DNA of 64,000 bases, from positions 155,257 through 219,256 of the forward strand of contig NZ_CP044525.1 in assembly GCF_008831545.1 (NCBI RefSeq), written 5' to 3'. The position numbers and the translations under genes were made by a program. Under the pieces are notes generated by a model. It made no database searches. It was given only the letters and a program-made list of their open reading frames with translations, and was not told the DNA's origin. Of this stretch, positions 27,919 through 36,169 are shown one piece after another. The DNA is from Halorussus halophilus. Lineage in GTDB: Archaea; Halobacteriota; Halobacteria; Halobacteriales; Haladaptataceae. The stretch's first letter is position 1. Each line of letters opens with the position of its first letter.

Positions 27919-28611
27919 ATGGCGGGGAGATCTAGTAATCTATGTGTCTATACAAAGAAAGACTACAGTGACGTCGTGGACATTGCACTACAGGCCTTTG
28001 AAGCAGTAGGGTTTGAGACCGAGAGACGGAATGAAGAATTCGATGAAGAGATTCCCTCAATGAATATCCCATACGGAAATAAATCGTTTAATATTAGTAT
28101 CACTCTCGGAGGAAATCTGAACCCACATGAACCAGTTCTCACGATGAGCTTCAAGGACTGGCTCAATCCGTCTAACTGGGAATACGACGAAAAATACGAA
28201 CAATTCTTCGACGACTGTATCGGACTTGTTTGTAGACTTGCTACCGGATTTAGTGCAGATTACGTTCCCGTATGTACTCGCATCCAGCGTGCCGAAGTTC
28301 TCCCACTTGAACCTCCTCTTGCCGATCATATTGATCAAATCTCACAACTCGGCGTCTACTCTCAATCATTGCTAGCCGAATTTGGAGGCCTTTCTGGTTT
28401 ATTTGAAGAATCTCGCTGGGAGTATTCTCAACCACCGTGGCGGGTCGGTGAACTGGACAACGGCAGTTTGCTCGTCATTACACACCCAAGACCGTGGACC
28501 GATGTCGGATGGACCGAGTCATCGCACGTCGATCTTCGGCCTGGCGAAGAATACATCTGGGCCATTCACAGAATCCAAGGGTTCGGGGGCATGTTACTCA
28601 ATCAAATCTAA
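27919..28611 (+). CDS. Hypothetical protein of the AT-rich island
   Basis: Not recognised. The 230 residues look soluble, with no signal, membrane segment or metal motif. They include an early NISITLGGNLNPHEPVL beta-like stretch, several aromatic-rich segments and a C-terminal IWAIHRIQGFGGMLL. Codon use is much more AT-rich than in the flanking operons, pointing to horizontal origin. It has its own leaderless-type promoter and stands alone, followed by small glutaredoxin-like genes. No function is proposed. Confidence 0.55.
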   Translation: MAGRSSNLCVYTKKDYSDVVDIALQAFEAVGFETERRNEEFDEEIPSMNIPYGNKSFNISITLGGNLNPHEPVLTMSFKDWLNPSNWEYDEKYEQFFDDCIGLVCRLATGFSADYVPVCTRIQRAEVLPLEPPLADHIDQISQLGVYSQSLLAEFGGLSGLFEESRWEYSQPPWRVGELDNGSLLVITHPRPWTDVGWTESSHVDLRPGEEYIWAIHRIQGFGGMLLNQI

Positions 28612-28688
28612 TATGATATCGATTGGAAGTTGGAAACATAGAAACTTAAACAGGGAATTTATTGCCTCTCGAATGAATGTAGACTCAA

Positions 28689-28937
28689 ATGGAGGTTAAT
28701 TTGTATTCTCACGAACGCTGTAGTGACTGTGGAGACATCCGCGGCGCTCTCAAACGCAGAAACGTTCGTTTTACGGACAATCACTTTCCCCCGCCCGATC
28801 CCGATATTAATGCACTCTCGGGCAACGTTACATATCCCGTCCTGGTCGATGAAGAGCACGCTCCGAAAGGCGTCGTCGGCCACAAAAAAATCCTCGAATG
28901 GGTTGAGGAAAACTATAGTGAGTCATCTATACCTTAG
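28689..28937 (+). CDS. Small glutaredoxin-like protein
   Basis: Protein of 82 residues with a thioredoxin/glutaredoxin-type pattern: first strand VNLYSH, the CSDC active site at 11-14, helix, then YPVLVDEE, where the Pro before the strand is the usual cis-Pro position, and a C-terminal helix after GVVGHKKI. It would act in thiol-disulfide exchange. It is the only intact member of a tandem group of three related copies, the next two being degraded. It lies in an AT-rich island. Confidence 0.6.
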   Translation: MEVNLYSHERCSDCGDIRGALKRRNVRFTDNHFPPPDPDINALSGNVTYPVLVDEEHAPKGVVGHKKILEWVEENYSESSIP

Positions 28938-28983
28938 GTTATTTGCAGAAAATACAATAATAGACTGCCCGTTCTAACAATAG

Positions 28984-29214
28984 TATTCACAGACCACACA
29001 CGACCAATGCAGTCGCTGTGGTGATATCCTCCACGCACTCCAAGACCGGAATATCGAGTACCACGGCCATTATTTCCCACCTGAAGATTCCGATATCGAT
29101 GCCCTCTCGGGTGACATGCCAGAGCCAGTCCTCGTCGACGAGGAACGATCGCCTGAGGGCATCGTTGGTCACGAAGAAATTCTTGAATGGATTGCGAACG
29201 AGTATACGGATTAA
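28984..29214 (+). pseudogene. Second glutaredoxin-like copy, start lost
   Basis: The frame from 28984 to the TAA at 29212 encodes a close paralogue of the 28689 gene: YSQT, a CSRC active site, NIEYHGHYFPPEDSDIDALSG, PVLVDEE, then IVGHEEILEWI. It is preceded in frame by a TAG (28981-28983) where the paralogue has its first five codons, and no ATG/GTG lies between. The coding part is conserved, so the copy is recent or its start was lost only lately. Confidence 0.7.
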
Positions 29215-29260
29215 TAGATGATAGGTATGATTTTGTAATAGTTCGAATGTGACCTAAATT

Positions 29261-29353
29261 ATGGAATTTCATATCTATCACCGCGAACGCCGTAGTAGCT
29301 GCAGTGACATTCGACGCGCTGTTCAAGAAATATTGCTCACCCGAAGACCGTGA
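29261..29353 (+). pseudogene. Third glutaredoxin-like copy, 3' truncated
   Basis: Starts with ATG and reads MEFHIYHRERRSSCSDIRRA, aligned with the first copy, where MEVNLYSHERCSDCGDIRGA is the equivalent. The first active-site Cys is Arg, and the frame ends at 29351-29353 after 30 residues where the paralogue continues for 50 more. A truncated relic. Confidence 0.7.
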
Positions 29354-29383
29354 ACGACGGATACCTGAGAGAATCGTGGAGTC

Positions 29384-30682
29384 TCAGACTGGGGTTGCGT
29401 CCTCGTCGTCCTGAGAGGAGGGGGGTGAGTTGCTGTCTTCTAGTCGGCGGATACGTTCGGGAATCGGTGGATGGTCGTAGTGGAACGTCTCGTAGAGTGG
29501 ATGCGGGAACGGATTGGAGAGGTTTTCGCCGCCGAGGGTCTGCAGCGACGACACCATCGCGTCGACGCCAGCTATCGTCGCGCCGAAGTCATCCGCTTCG
29601 CGCTCGAACCGGAGCGAGATCTTGTTTGTCAGCGGCGAAAGCAACTGCATGAGTGGATACAGCCAGAGCAGTGCCAGTGCAAGGCCAGCATAGGTTGCGG
29701 TGGTGGGCACGTTGAACATCGCGTACAGCCACTCCGTCGACGTGAGGTACTGTGCAATGGCGAGCACGATTCCGATTTGGAGGATCGAGGCGGCCATGAG
29801 CTTCCAGACGTGCTTTTTCTGCCAGTGAGCGAGTTCGTGTGCGAGCACCGCCTGCAGTTCCTCGCGAGTCATCTGTTCGACGAGCGTGTCGAACAGGACC
29901 ACGCGTTTTGTTCGACCGAATCCAATGAAGTACGCGTTCGATTTCGAAGATCGACGGCTGGCGTCCATCTCATAGAGTTGGCTGAGTTCGAAGCCAGCGC
30001 GGTCGAACACGTCGTCGACAGCTTCGCGCAGATCGCCGGAATCGATGGGGTCGAAGTCGTTGAATAGGGGTGCGATGATCCGTGGGTAGACGATTTGGAA
30101 GACGAGCATGAAGGCGACGAAGAGTGCGATGCCGCCGAGTGCCCAGAGGTTCGGGAACGATTGGATGATACTTAGCAGCGCCGCTGACAGACCACCAGCG
30201 ATGGCAGTAGTGAGAAGCAGTGAGACGACGGTGTCACGAACGAACAAGGCGGGCGTCTGTTGGTTGAAGTCGAACAATTCCTCAACGACGAACGTGGCGT
30301 ACGCGTCGAACGGCTTCTGTATGAGTGTGAGTGCGGCGAAAGCACCAGCGAAGAGCACGGCGCCCTGTGCGAGTGGCGAGAGGGTCGTTGCTTGTAATGC
30401 AGTGACGATGTCGGTGAACAACCCCGAATACAGTGTCCCGAGGACCACTAGCATTGTCGTCGTGGTCTGTAAAAGGTTTACGCCGGTCGTTGCACGGTCG
30501 TAATCCGCGATTTCCCAAGGATCCTCAACAGCGAAGCGTTCTCGGACCCATGCCGATCGCTGGGCAAGCATCCGTTCTCCGTGCAGGACGTTTACGACGT
30601 CGAGCCACGAGAAAAACACGGTCGTGCCAACGAACAGACCGATGAACGCGAGGTGATTGAGTAGCATGGTATGTATACTCAT
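29384..30682 (-). CDS. M48-family zinc metalloprotease (Ste24-like)
   Basis: Membrane-embedded protease of 432 residues with about seven hydrophobic segments. The zinc site HELAH is at about 282-286 and the third ligand in EREADDF near 361, both typical of CAAX-protease/HtpX relatives. The preceding EMDASRRSSKSNAYFIGFG block is the conserved Ste24 strand region. Start 30682 (MSIHTML) is preferred over 30697; 30667 is possible. Such enzymes process prenylated or misfolded membrane proteins. Its promoter region is where the tnpB element ends, so the insertion may have changed its expression. Confidence 0.88.
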   Translation of the reverse strand: MSIHTMLLNHLAFIGLFVGTTVFFSWLDVVNVLHGERMLAQRSAWVRERFAVEDPWEIADYDRATTGVNLLQTTTTMLVVLGTLYSGLFTDIVTALQATTLSPLAQGAVLFAGAFAALTLIQKPFDAYATFVVEELFDFNQQTPALFVRDTVVSLLLTTAIAGGLSAALLSIIQSFPNLWALGGIALFVAFMLVFQIVYPRIIAPLFNDFDPIDSGDLREAVDDVFDRAGFELSQLYEMDASRRSSKSNAYFIGFGRTKRVVLFDTLVEQMTREELQAVLAHELAHWQKKHVWKLMAASILQIGIVLAIAQYLTSTEWLYAMFNVPTTATYAGLALALLWLYPLMQLLSPLTNKISLRFEREADDFGATIAGVDAMVSSLQTLGGENLSNPFPHPLYETFHYDHPPIPERIRRLEDSNSPPSSQDDEDATPV

Positions 30683-30706
30683 ATTTGTCCCGAACATAGT
30701 GAACTA

Positions 30707-30756
30707 CCCCACCCTACTCGCTCACCGCCGAGGCGGTTCGCTCCTTGAGGGTGGGG
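30707..30756 (-). ncRNA. Hairpin at the tnpB 3' end (omega-RNA scaffold candidate)
   Basis: On the minus strand CCCCACCCT pairs with AGGGTGGGG (9 bp). Inside it, ACCGCC pairs with GGCGGT around a GA loop. The structure overlaps the last codons of tnpB and ends at the element boundary. In TnpB systems the guide RNA (omega RNA) is made from exactly this position, with the guide taken from flanking DNA. Here that flank leads into the M48 gene start. Confidence 0.55.
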
Positions 30757-32003
30757 CTTCCTGTTTCCACGACGCGCTTTGCAGACACCCGCGTGTCCGC
30801 AGGGAGCGCAGTCTCCACAGGCGTTCGAAAATCGCTATGCGATTTTCGCAGCCCATCAGAATCGCTCTGCGATTCTGAGGACGTTGATTCGGAGTATCCC
30901 ACTCCTACGTCTTCAAGGCCGCGAGAACGAATATTCCACGCCGCATTCGCGTCCCTATCCGCCTCGAACCCACACGCCGGACACGAATGCTCGCGTACCC
31001 ACAGCGGTTTATCCGTCTCGACACCGCAGGAGGCACACTCCTTCGTCGTGTCCTTCGGGTCGACCGCGACATAGTGCGTTCCTTCCCGTTTGCACTTGTA
31101 TTCGAGCATACGGAGGAACGTCCCCCACGCCGCGCCTGCGCGATTCCGTGAGTTACCGGGGAGTTCGACCAGTCCCCTCGCGTCCAAGTCTTCGACCGCC
31201 ACCAAGTCGTACTCACGGGCGTAGTAGTTCGACAACTTGTGGAGAAAGTCGCGGCGCTTTCGCTTCAACTCGGCGTGGCGTTCAGCCACGACCTTCCTTT
31301 GTTCCTCCCAATTGTTCGAGCCGTGTTCTTTCCGCGAGAGGTTGCGTTGGGCGCGTTCGAGTCGTTCGCGCTCGTCGCTGAAGTCGGGACTCTCGATGGC
31401 GTATCCGTCGGTGTCGTGGGCGTACTTGCAAATCCCCACGTCGATCCCAACGACTCGCTCTGGATTCTCCGACTTCTCGGGCGTGGCTTCGTCTACGTCG
31501 ATGCCGAACGTGGCGTACCACTCGCCCGTGGGTTCTCGTTTGACCGTGACCTGTTTGATGGTCGCGTTCTCGGGGATGTCTCTGTGGAGGTGGATCGGGA
31601 TCTCTCCGATTTTGCTCAACCACAACACGGGCCGACCACTCGTATTCTTGAGCTTGAAGCCGGACTGGTTGTAGGTGAGCGACCGATACTCCCGAGGCGG
31701 TTTCCACTTGAGCATCCCCACGGCACGTCCGTTCTCCTTCTGGGCTTTGAGCGTGGAGAGGTTGTCGTAGACGCGCTTGACGACCATCTGCAACACTTTC
31801 GAGTGAACGTCCCCGAGGTCATCCCACCACGATTTGAGGTCGGGGAGTTGCCCCTGCACGTCGTAGCGGGCGGGAATGTCGTCTGCCTCGTTGAGCAGGT
31901 AGAGGACGTGATTGTACAGTTGCCTGCAAGTATCGACGTGGTGCAGAAGCGTCTCGGTGAGGGCTTCCGGTGGGGCCAGTCGGTACTTGTAGTTGTACTG
32001 CAT
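30714..32003 (-). CDS. tnpB: TnpB-type RNA-guided endonuclease (IS1341/OrfB)
   Basis: RuvC-like nuclease of 429 residues, the ancestor-type protein of Cas12. Catalytic acids are D188 (GIDVG), E271 (VAVEDLDARG) and D351 (DRDANAAWN). The zinc finger is CASC (323-326) with CPAC (341-344). The N-terminal TnpB_N-like part (MQYNYKYRL, CRQLYNHVLY) is complete. The C-terminal 60 residues are low-complexity, and their DNA folds into hairpins because the gene end overlaps the guide-RNA region. All catalytic residues are intact, so the nuclease may be active. It follows a DUF2080 gene three bases upstream. Confidence 0.93.
   Translation of the reverse strand: MQYNYKYRLAPPEALTETLLHHVDTCRQLYNHVLYLLNEADDIPARYDVQGQLPDLKSWWDDLGDVHSKVLQMVVKRVYDNLSTLKAQKENGRAVGMLKWKPPREYRSLTYNQSGFKLKNTSGRPVLWLSKIGEIPIHLHRDIPENATIKQVTVKREPTGEWYATFGIDVDEATPEKSENPERVVGIDVGICKYAHDTDGYAIESPDFSDERERLERAQRNLSRKEHGSNNWEEQRKVVAERHAELKRKRRDFLHKLSNYYAREYDLVAVEDLDARGLVELPGNSRNRAGAAWGTFLRMLEYKCKREGTHYVAVDPKDTTKECASCGVETDKPLWVREHSCPACGFEADRDANAAWNIRSRGLEDVGVGYSESTSSESQSDSDGLRKSHSDFRTPVETALPADTRVSAKRVVETGSPTLKERTASAVSE
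30826..30877. repeat. Two near-identical hairpins in the tnpB 3' coding region
   Basis: Stem one: CGAAAATCGC and GCGATTTTCG (10 bp) around TAT, at 30826-30848. Stem two: CAGAATCGC and GCGATTCTG (9 bp) around TCT, at 30857-30877. They lie nine bases apart and encode the Ser/Asp-rich tail of TnpB. Confidence 0.85.
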
Positions 32004-32006
32004 GGT

Positions 32007-32153
32007 CTACTCGTCTGGGTCGGGTTCGGAGACGCGGACGACTTTTACGTCGGCTCCGCGCCAGCGTTTGGGAACGATGACGTGGGCACTATTGCCCGAC
32101 GGTTTTGCAGTGCCGTCGAGGACTTCCTCGCCTTCGATTTCAAACCTATCCAT
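32007..32153 (-). CDS. DUF2080 transposase-associated protein
   Basis: Short gene of 48 residues reading MDRFEIEGEEVLDG, then KPSGNSAHVIVPKRWRG and VKVVRVSEPDPDE. This matches the small DUF2080 proteins that precede tnpB in haloarchaeal IS1341-type elements; the fold resembles AbrB-like swapped-hairpin DNA-binding proteins (VPKRWRG). It ends three bases before the tnpB start, so the two are co-transcribed. Its role is unknown, perhaps in controlling element expression. Confidence 0.85.
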   Translation of the reverse strand: MDRFEIEGEEVLDGTAKPSGNSAHVIVPKRWRGADVKVVRVSEPDPDE

Positions 32154-32242
32154 CACCGATGTATAGACTATGGATAGACATAAAGGTAGCGGTGGGCCTG
32201 TGGGCCGAGCGACGAACGTGTTTGAGACCTGTGCGGCGCTGT

Positions 32243-32302
<60 letters not shown>

Positions 32303-32332
32303 GCCTAATTCCAGTTAAATAACTCGTTCAGA

Positions 32333-32379
32333 CTGAATAGTTAGAGTGGTGAGTCTGATTGCCCATTACCACTATTCAG
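32333..32379. repeat. 9-bp inverted repeat, distal parA upstream region
   Basis: CTGAATAGT (32333-32341) and ACTATTCAG (32371-32379) are exact inverted copies 29 bases apart. A nested AGTGGT/ACCACT pair lies at 32345-32350 and 32368-32373. The surrounding DNA is AT-rich and non-coding. Confidence 0.7.
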
Positions 32380-32461
32380 TAGCATTGCTTAAGGAGACTG
32401 CACGCTAATATTGAGGGATCATACTGGTCAACTCTACTGTCTGGTTCATATGTCCAAGACT

Positions 32462-32510
32462 ATTGTTCAGTGTTACTGGCCAGTAATTCTGGCCAGTATC
32501 ACTGAGCAAT
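32462..32510. repeat. 49-bp dyad upstream of parA (candidate partition site)
   Basis: Two 22-base arms (32462-32483 and 32489-32510) match at 20 of 22 positions as inverted copies, separated by TAATT. The centre-proximal part includes a perfect TACTGGCCAGTA palindrome. A smaller CAGTGGCACTG palindrome lies at 32533-32543. Placement about 50 bases before the parA TATA box suits a ParA operator or centromere-like site. Confidence 0.65.
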
Positions 32511-32557
32511 GTTATTATTTAGTGCAACTCGGCAGTGGCACTGTCTCGTCTGACGAG

Positions 32558-32567
32558 ATTATTTATA
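32558..32567 (+). promoter_or_regulatory. TATA box for parA
   Basis: ATTATTTATA lies about 29 nt before the ATG at 32592. A CTCGTC/GACGAG dyad overlaps its upstream edge. Confidence 0.55.
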
Positions 32568-32591
32568 CAGGCAGTGTGACGTGCCAGTACG

Positions 32592-33464
32592 ATGATTTCG
32601 TACACCGTCTGGAGCGAGGCCGGCGGAATCGGGAAAACAACCGTTTCAGTATCCCTCGCGGCAGCACACGCCCGAAACGATCAATCCGTTCTCGTCATCG
32701 ACATGGACCCCCAAGACGGCGGACTCACCCACCACCTCGGCACAGAAGACCACCGAAAAGACCCAGAAGTCGATAACCTCGTCCGACACCTCGTCGAACG
32801 CCCCAAAGGCGACTTCGCCAATCTCACACAACAAGTCGAGGACAACATCGACATCATCCCGAGTCACAACATGTTGAGTGACCTCGAACAGAATCTCAAT
32901 CGCGCCGCAAAAATGGAAGAAAGCATGCACGACGCGAACTTCCGCTGGCCAAAAGAGAAACAACTCCGACGAGTCCTCGCAGACGCAGACATCCCGAACG
33001 AATACGACGTCATCATCGTCGACCCACCAGCGACAGTCGGACAACACCTCTACAACGCCGTCTACGCCACCTCGAACCTCGTCATCCCCGCCGAACTCTC
33101 ACCAAAAGGCAAGCAAAGTGTGGACGGTCTTCGAGACGTCGTTGACGGAATCGAAGAGAAACTCGGCGACATCGAAATCGGTGTCCTCGGTGTCGTGCCG
33201 AACAAAGTCTCCGATACGAACCTCCAATCCGAATACGAAAACCGACTCGCAGAACAAGACCTTCCGGTCGCACCAGTCTCGATCCGAGAGCGTGGCTCGA
33301 TGCTCGGTGAAGCGTGGGAGAACCAAGTCAGTATCTTCCAACTCGCAGAGAACGACGAGTACCGCGACCTCCGGGATTACGAAGAGCAGACACTCGATAA
33401 ATTCGACCAGCTTGCAAAGTACATCACAGAACAGTTCGAGCAGCCGACGGAGGCACCAGCATGA
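32592..33464 (+). CDS. parA: ParA/Soj-type partition ATPase
   Basis: P-loop ATPase of 290 residues that segregates plasmids or large replicons. Deviant Walker A is GGIGKTT near 11-17 with the MinD/ParA signature surroundings, Walker A' VLVIDMDPQDGG, and Walker B VIIVDPPATVG. No N-terminal HTH is present, so this is the short type in which a partner binds DNA. The stop overlaps the ATG of the small acidic downstream gene by four bases. Nearby dyads could be its binding site. No replication initiator gene is visible close by, so it may be an integrated plasmid remnant. Confidence 0.9.
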   Translation: MISYTVWSEAGGIGKTTVSVSLAAAHARNDQSVLVIDMDPQDGGLTHHLGTEDHRKDPEVDNLVRHLVERPKGDFANLTQQVEDNIDIIPSHNMLSDLEQNLNRAAKMEESMHDANFRWPKEKQLRRVLADADIPNEYDVIIVDPPATVGQHLYNAVYATSNLVIPAELSPKGKQSVDGLRDVVDGIEEKLGDIEIGVLGVVPNKVSDTNLQSEYENRLAEQDLPVAPVSIRERGSMLGEAWENQVSIFQLAENDEYRDLRDYEEQTLDKFDQLAKYITEQFEQPTEAPA

Positions 33465-33892
33465 AATCGGGTGCTTCTGATCCGTTCGCAGATGACCCCT
33501 CGGAGTCAGACGATACCCAATCCACTGAGCAAGACTCACCAGACCAATCCTCCAGCTCCACCGACCAGCAATCTGAGCCAGAAGACACATCCAGTAACAC
33601 TGGACAGTATGACCAACCAGATGGCTCGAGCAGTAACACTGATGGACTGAACCGTTCAGATCTACCGTACACGCTCCGACGAGACAAAGTCAAAGACGAA
33701 CGCGAGAACGTCCACCAGCTCTTCGTCCAAGACGATACCGACGAGAACGAGAACGATGCGCGACGGCAACTGGAAGACCGCTTCGACGACGACGTCTACA
33801 AACTTGACGCACGCGAAGCAATCTATCTTGCGGGCATGCAGAACATCGACGACGCTGAATCCGTCCTCAGAGAGTGGGGCTACGACCTCTAA
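33461..33892 (+). CDS. ParA partner, small acidic protein
   Basis: Protein of 143 residues. The first 65 are low-complexity Ser/Asp/Gln/Thr-rich and probably disordered. The C-terminal half (YTLRRDKVKDERENVHQLFVQDDT through AIYLAGMQNIDDAESVLREWGYDL) looks folded and helical. Overlap with parA marks a two-gene partition operon, so this is likely the adaptor that replaces ParB. No ParB-type HTH is seen. Family not recognised by name. Confidence 0.65.
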   Translation: MKSGASDPFADDPSESDDTQSTEQDSPDQSSSSTDQQSEPEDTSSNTGQYDQPDGSSSNTDGLNRSDLPYTLRRDKVKDERENVHQLFVQDDTDENENDARRQLEDRFDDDVYKLDAREAIYLAGMQNIDDAESVLREWGYDL

Positions 33893-34306
33893 CTGTTTTC
33901 CCCCTGTTGTGACCCTCGGGTGAAAGCGAAACCCGCTGTATTGCGACTCATTCCGCAGGAAACGGTGTCTTAGGGAAGGCGCTGTCTTTCACGATCGCCA
34001 CCAACATTCCATACAGCGATATGTAGTTTATAACTTACCGTGAGAATCTAATTCTATCGATTGCAGTGGTCTCAGACGTCCTCCATGCCAATACTGTCGT
34101 GGATGGCCGCACTTGTGATTAGCGCAGGAATCATAAGTAGATTTTAGTGGGTCGCCGCCCTCGGTGACGCACGAAACTCCCCTATCACCGAAAACCGGCT
34201 TCTCGACACCAAAACCCGGGAGGAACCAACACAAAACCCACTATGCCCACGCCTACTACTCGACTGCCAACCCGAACAGACCTGCAACTAAGTGAGGCGA
34301 CGAACC
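33893..34306. other. Non-coding stretch before the integrase
   Basis: About 410 bases without a supported gene. It includes a small hairpin CGGGT/ACCCG near 33915-33933, possibly ending the parA operon, and unremarkable mixed sequence after that. An attachment site might be expected next to an integrase, but no tRNA fragment or repeat was recognised. Confidence 0.35.
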
Positions 34307-35458
34307 GTGAGTAAGACAGACCAACCGCTCGATAGCCCACTTGACGATTATCTCACCGACAAGAGCAAGGGCAACGATTCGGGGAACTACCGCCGAAACG
34401 CCGAGCGTGTCGTCCGAAAGTGGCTGTCTTGGACGCGAGAGAATCGGAGTACGTACACGTTCGCTGCGCTCGATGTCGACGACCTCGAAGCCTACGCTCG
34501 TCACTTGAAACGTCGCACGAACGGCACTACCGGTATTGCGCCGTCATCGGCACGGAAGTACTACGATTACGTTCGCGCGTACCTCTCGTGGTGTCAGGCG
34601 CGCGCGTACCTCCCGGACAACCCCGCGAAGAAAGCCCGTGCCGAGGAACCGCTGCCCGACGACGACCGGCAGGCCGACCACGAACAGCAGTTCTGGTCGC
34701 CCAAGCAGCGAGCGGCCATCATGGCCTACATTTCGAAACGCGCTCATGACGCAATAGACGAACGTGGCTCCGACGCGCTCGCAGAGTCGCGCGACCGAGC
34801 GCTCGTCGCAACAATAGGTTACACCGGTGTGCGAGGCGCAGAAGTACTGAAGGCTCCCGGAAACAACGACGCGCGTCGAACGGGGATTCGCTGGTCGGAC
34901 GTTGATCTCGACGGCGGCACGATGCACATTCTGGAAAAAGGACAGCAGCAGTACCGGGATACGAGTGCCCCCAAGCAAGCCACGTCGGTGCTCGAACGCT
35001 GGAAACAAATGTTCGACCCGCCGAACGAGGAGTGGCCGGTGTTTCCTTCGTTCCACGGGCCTTCGATATCCGCTGCCGCGAACGCGGGGTTGGAAGCCGA
35101 CGGATACAGTGAGGACGAAATCGCGTCGATTCGCGCCGATGCGACTGCACTCGAGGTCTGCTACGGGTACGACGTCGCCCCGCCCGCACTGACGACTGCC
35201 GGAGCGAGGACGCTGCTGCAACGCCTCTCGAAGGAGGCCGACATACCGGGACTCGACACCGAGAGCGGCGAGTACCTCGAACTTCACGGGGGGCGTCGCG
35301 GTGCTGGCAGCACGCTCGTTCGCCAGAAAGGGTGGGAACAGGCTCAAAAGCACCTGCTCCACGCCGACCCAAAGACGACGATGGATGCGTATTCGCACAT
35401 CTCGGCGGAGGAGACAGCCGAAGCGGCAGGAGAAGCGTTCGACGAAGCCGAGAAGTGA
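34307..35458 (+). CDS. Tyrosine recombinase/integrase
   Basis: Site-specific recombinase of the XerC/D class, about 383 residues. The N-terminal SAM-like core-binding domain (LDDYLTDKSKG, SSARKYYDYVRAYLSWC) is followed by the catalytic domain: first Arg in YTGVRGAEVL, second conserved block LHGGRRGAGSTL, LLHADPKTTMDAYSHI with the nucleophile Tyr near residue 360. The GTG at 34307 (VSKTDQ) is the preferred start; an in-frame GTG at 34292 is possible. Position beside parA suggests it belonged to a plasmid or integrative element that entered this site. Confidence 0.85.
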   Translation: MSKTDQPLDSPLDDYLTDKSKGNDSGNYRRNAERVVRKWLSWTRENRSTYTFAALDVDDLEAYARHLKRRTNGTTGIAPSSARKYYDYVRAYLSWCQARAYLPDNPAKKARAEEPLPDDDRQADHEQQFWSPKQRAAIMAYISKRAHDAIDERGSDALAESRDRALVATIGYTGVRGAEVLKAPGNNDARRTGIRWSDVDLDGGTMHILEKGQQQYRDTSAPKQATSVLERWKQMFDPPNEEWPVFPSFHGPSISAAANAGLEADGYSEDEIASIRADATALEVCYGYDVAPPALTTAGARTLLQRLSKEADIPGLDTESGEYLELHGGRRGAGSTLVRQKGWEQAQKHLLHADPKTTMDAYSHISAEETAEAAGEAFDEAEK

Positions 35459-35727
35459 CGGGAGCGTCCTGTATCGGATGGACCCGAAAGTGCGTTCGGG
35501 ACTGTCCGGCGGTATTGGCGGCCGACGTATCGACGTGCGTGGCCCTGGCGTTGGCCAACTGAACGGCGTGGCAAAGAGTGAGGACTGCGGATCCGGACAG
35601 ACATAAACTTCATAATGATGTATCCAGGGAAGGTGTCTACTGGACCACAACCTCGGAAGATGGTTCTGATGCGCGCCTTATTTCCGCATATATTTAGGGG
35701 TATTAAATAGAGACTTCATGCTAGGTC

Positions 35728-36040
35728 TTACGAGGCGGACAAAAAGAAGAGATTAGCTACCCGACAAGGAACTGGGTGGAGCAACTCCAAACCAAGAGCG
35801 GGCAAATACTCGATGACACCAAGTAGAAGCCCGATAACGACCAATGCTGGCCATAAAAAACGAAGCAAACGAATGTTCGCTGGGGCTTGGTTCTGGGTCT
35901 ACAATATAGAACCCAAAGATAAACCAAGCAACTATCAGCATCTGTGAAACTAACGGATAGCGGGGAAGCAGTACGAGGGGAACTGCGACTCTCGCCTCTG
36001 AAACGGAGCTTTGTCGGACAATGACCGTTGCAATCGACAT
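35728..36040 (-). pseudogene. Small membrane protein gene with a frameshift
   Basis: From ATG 36040 the frame encodes about 60 residues including one membrane segment (LVSQMLIVAWFIFGFYIV), ending in PSPSEHSFASF. At a run of six A on the plus strand (35855-35860) the reading must shift. In the shifted frame it continues LWPALVVIGLLLGVIEYLP, a second membrane segment, and ends at 35728. Losing one base of the run restores a single frame of about 103 residues. Either a pseudogene or a sequencing error. Family not recognised. Confidence 0.6.
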
Positions 36041-36136
36041 CACGACCGGGGCATGGGTGTGTGGAGGTAATGTCAATGGTAATCGTCTCAAAGCTTCGAG
36101 TTGAAGCAACCGAGTTGCACGTCAATTGCTGCATGG

Positions 36137-36146
36137 ATATTAAATA
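36137..36146 (+). promoter_or_regulatory. TATA box for the 36170 gene
   Basis: ATATTAAATA lies about 29 nt before the ATG at 36170, the leaderless spacing. Confidence 0.5.
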
Positions 36147-36169
36147 CGCAGGAACCATACTATAAGAGA

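Noticed and set aside
31239..32177. 312-residue open frame antisense to tnpB
   Set aside because: The tnpB frame has all catalytic residues; the antisense frame has none of its own.
34544..35650. 368-residue open frame antisense to the integrase
   Set aside because: Arg-rich shadow without motifs; integrase catalytic residues are on the other strand.
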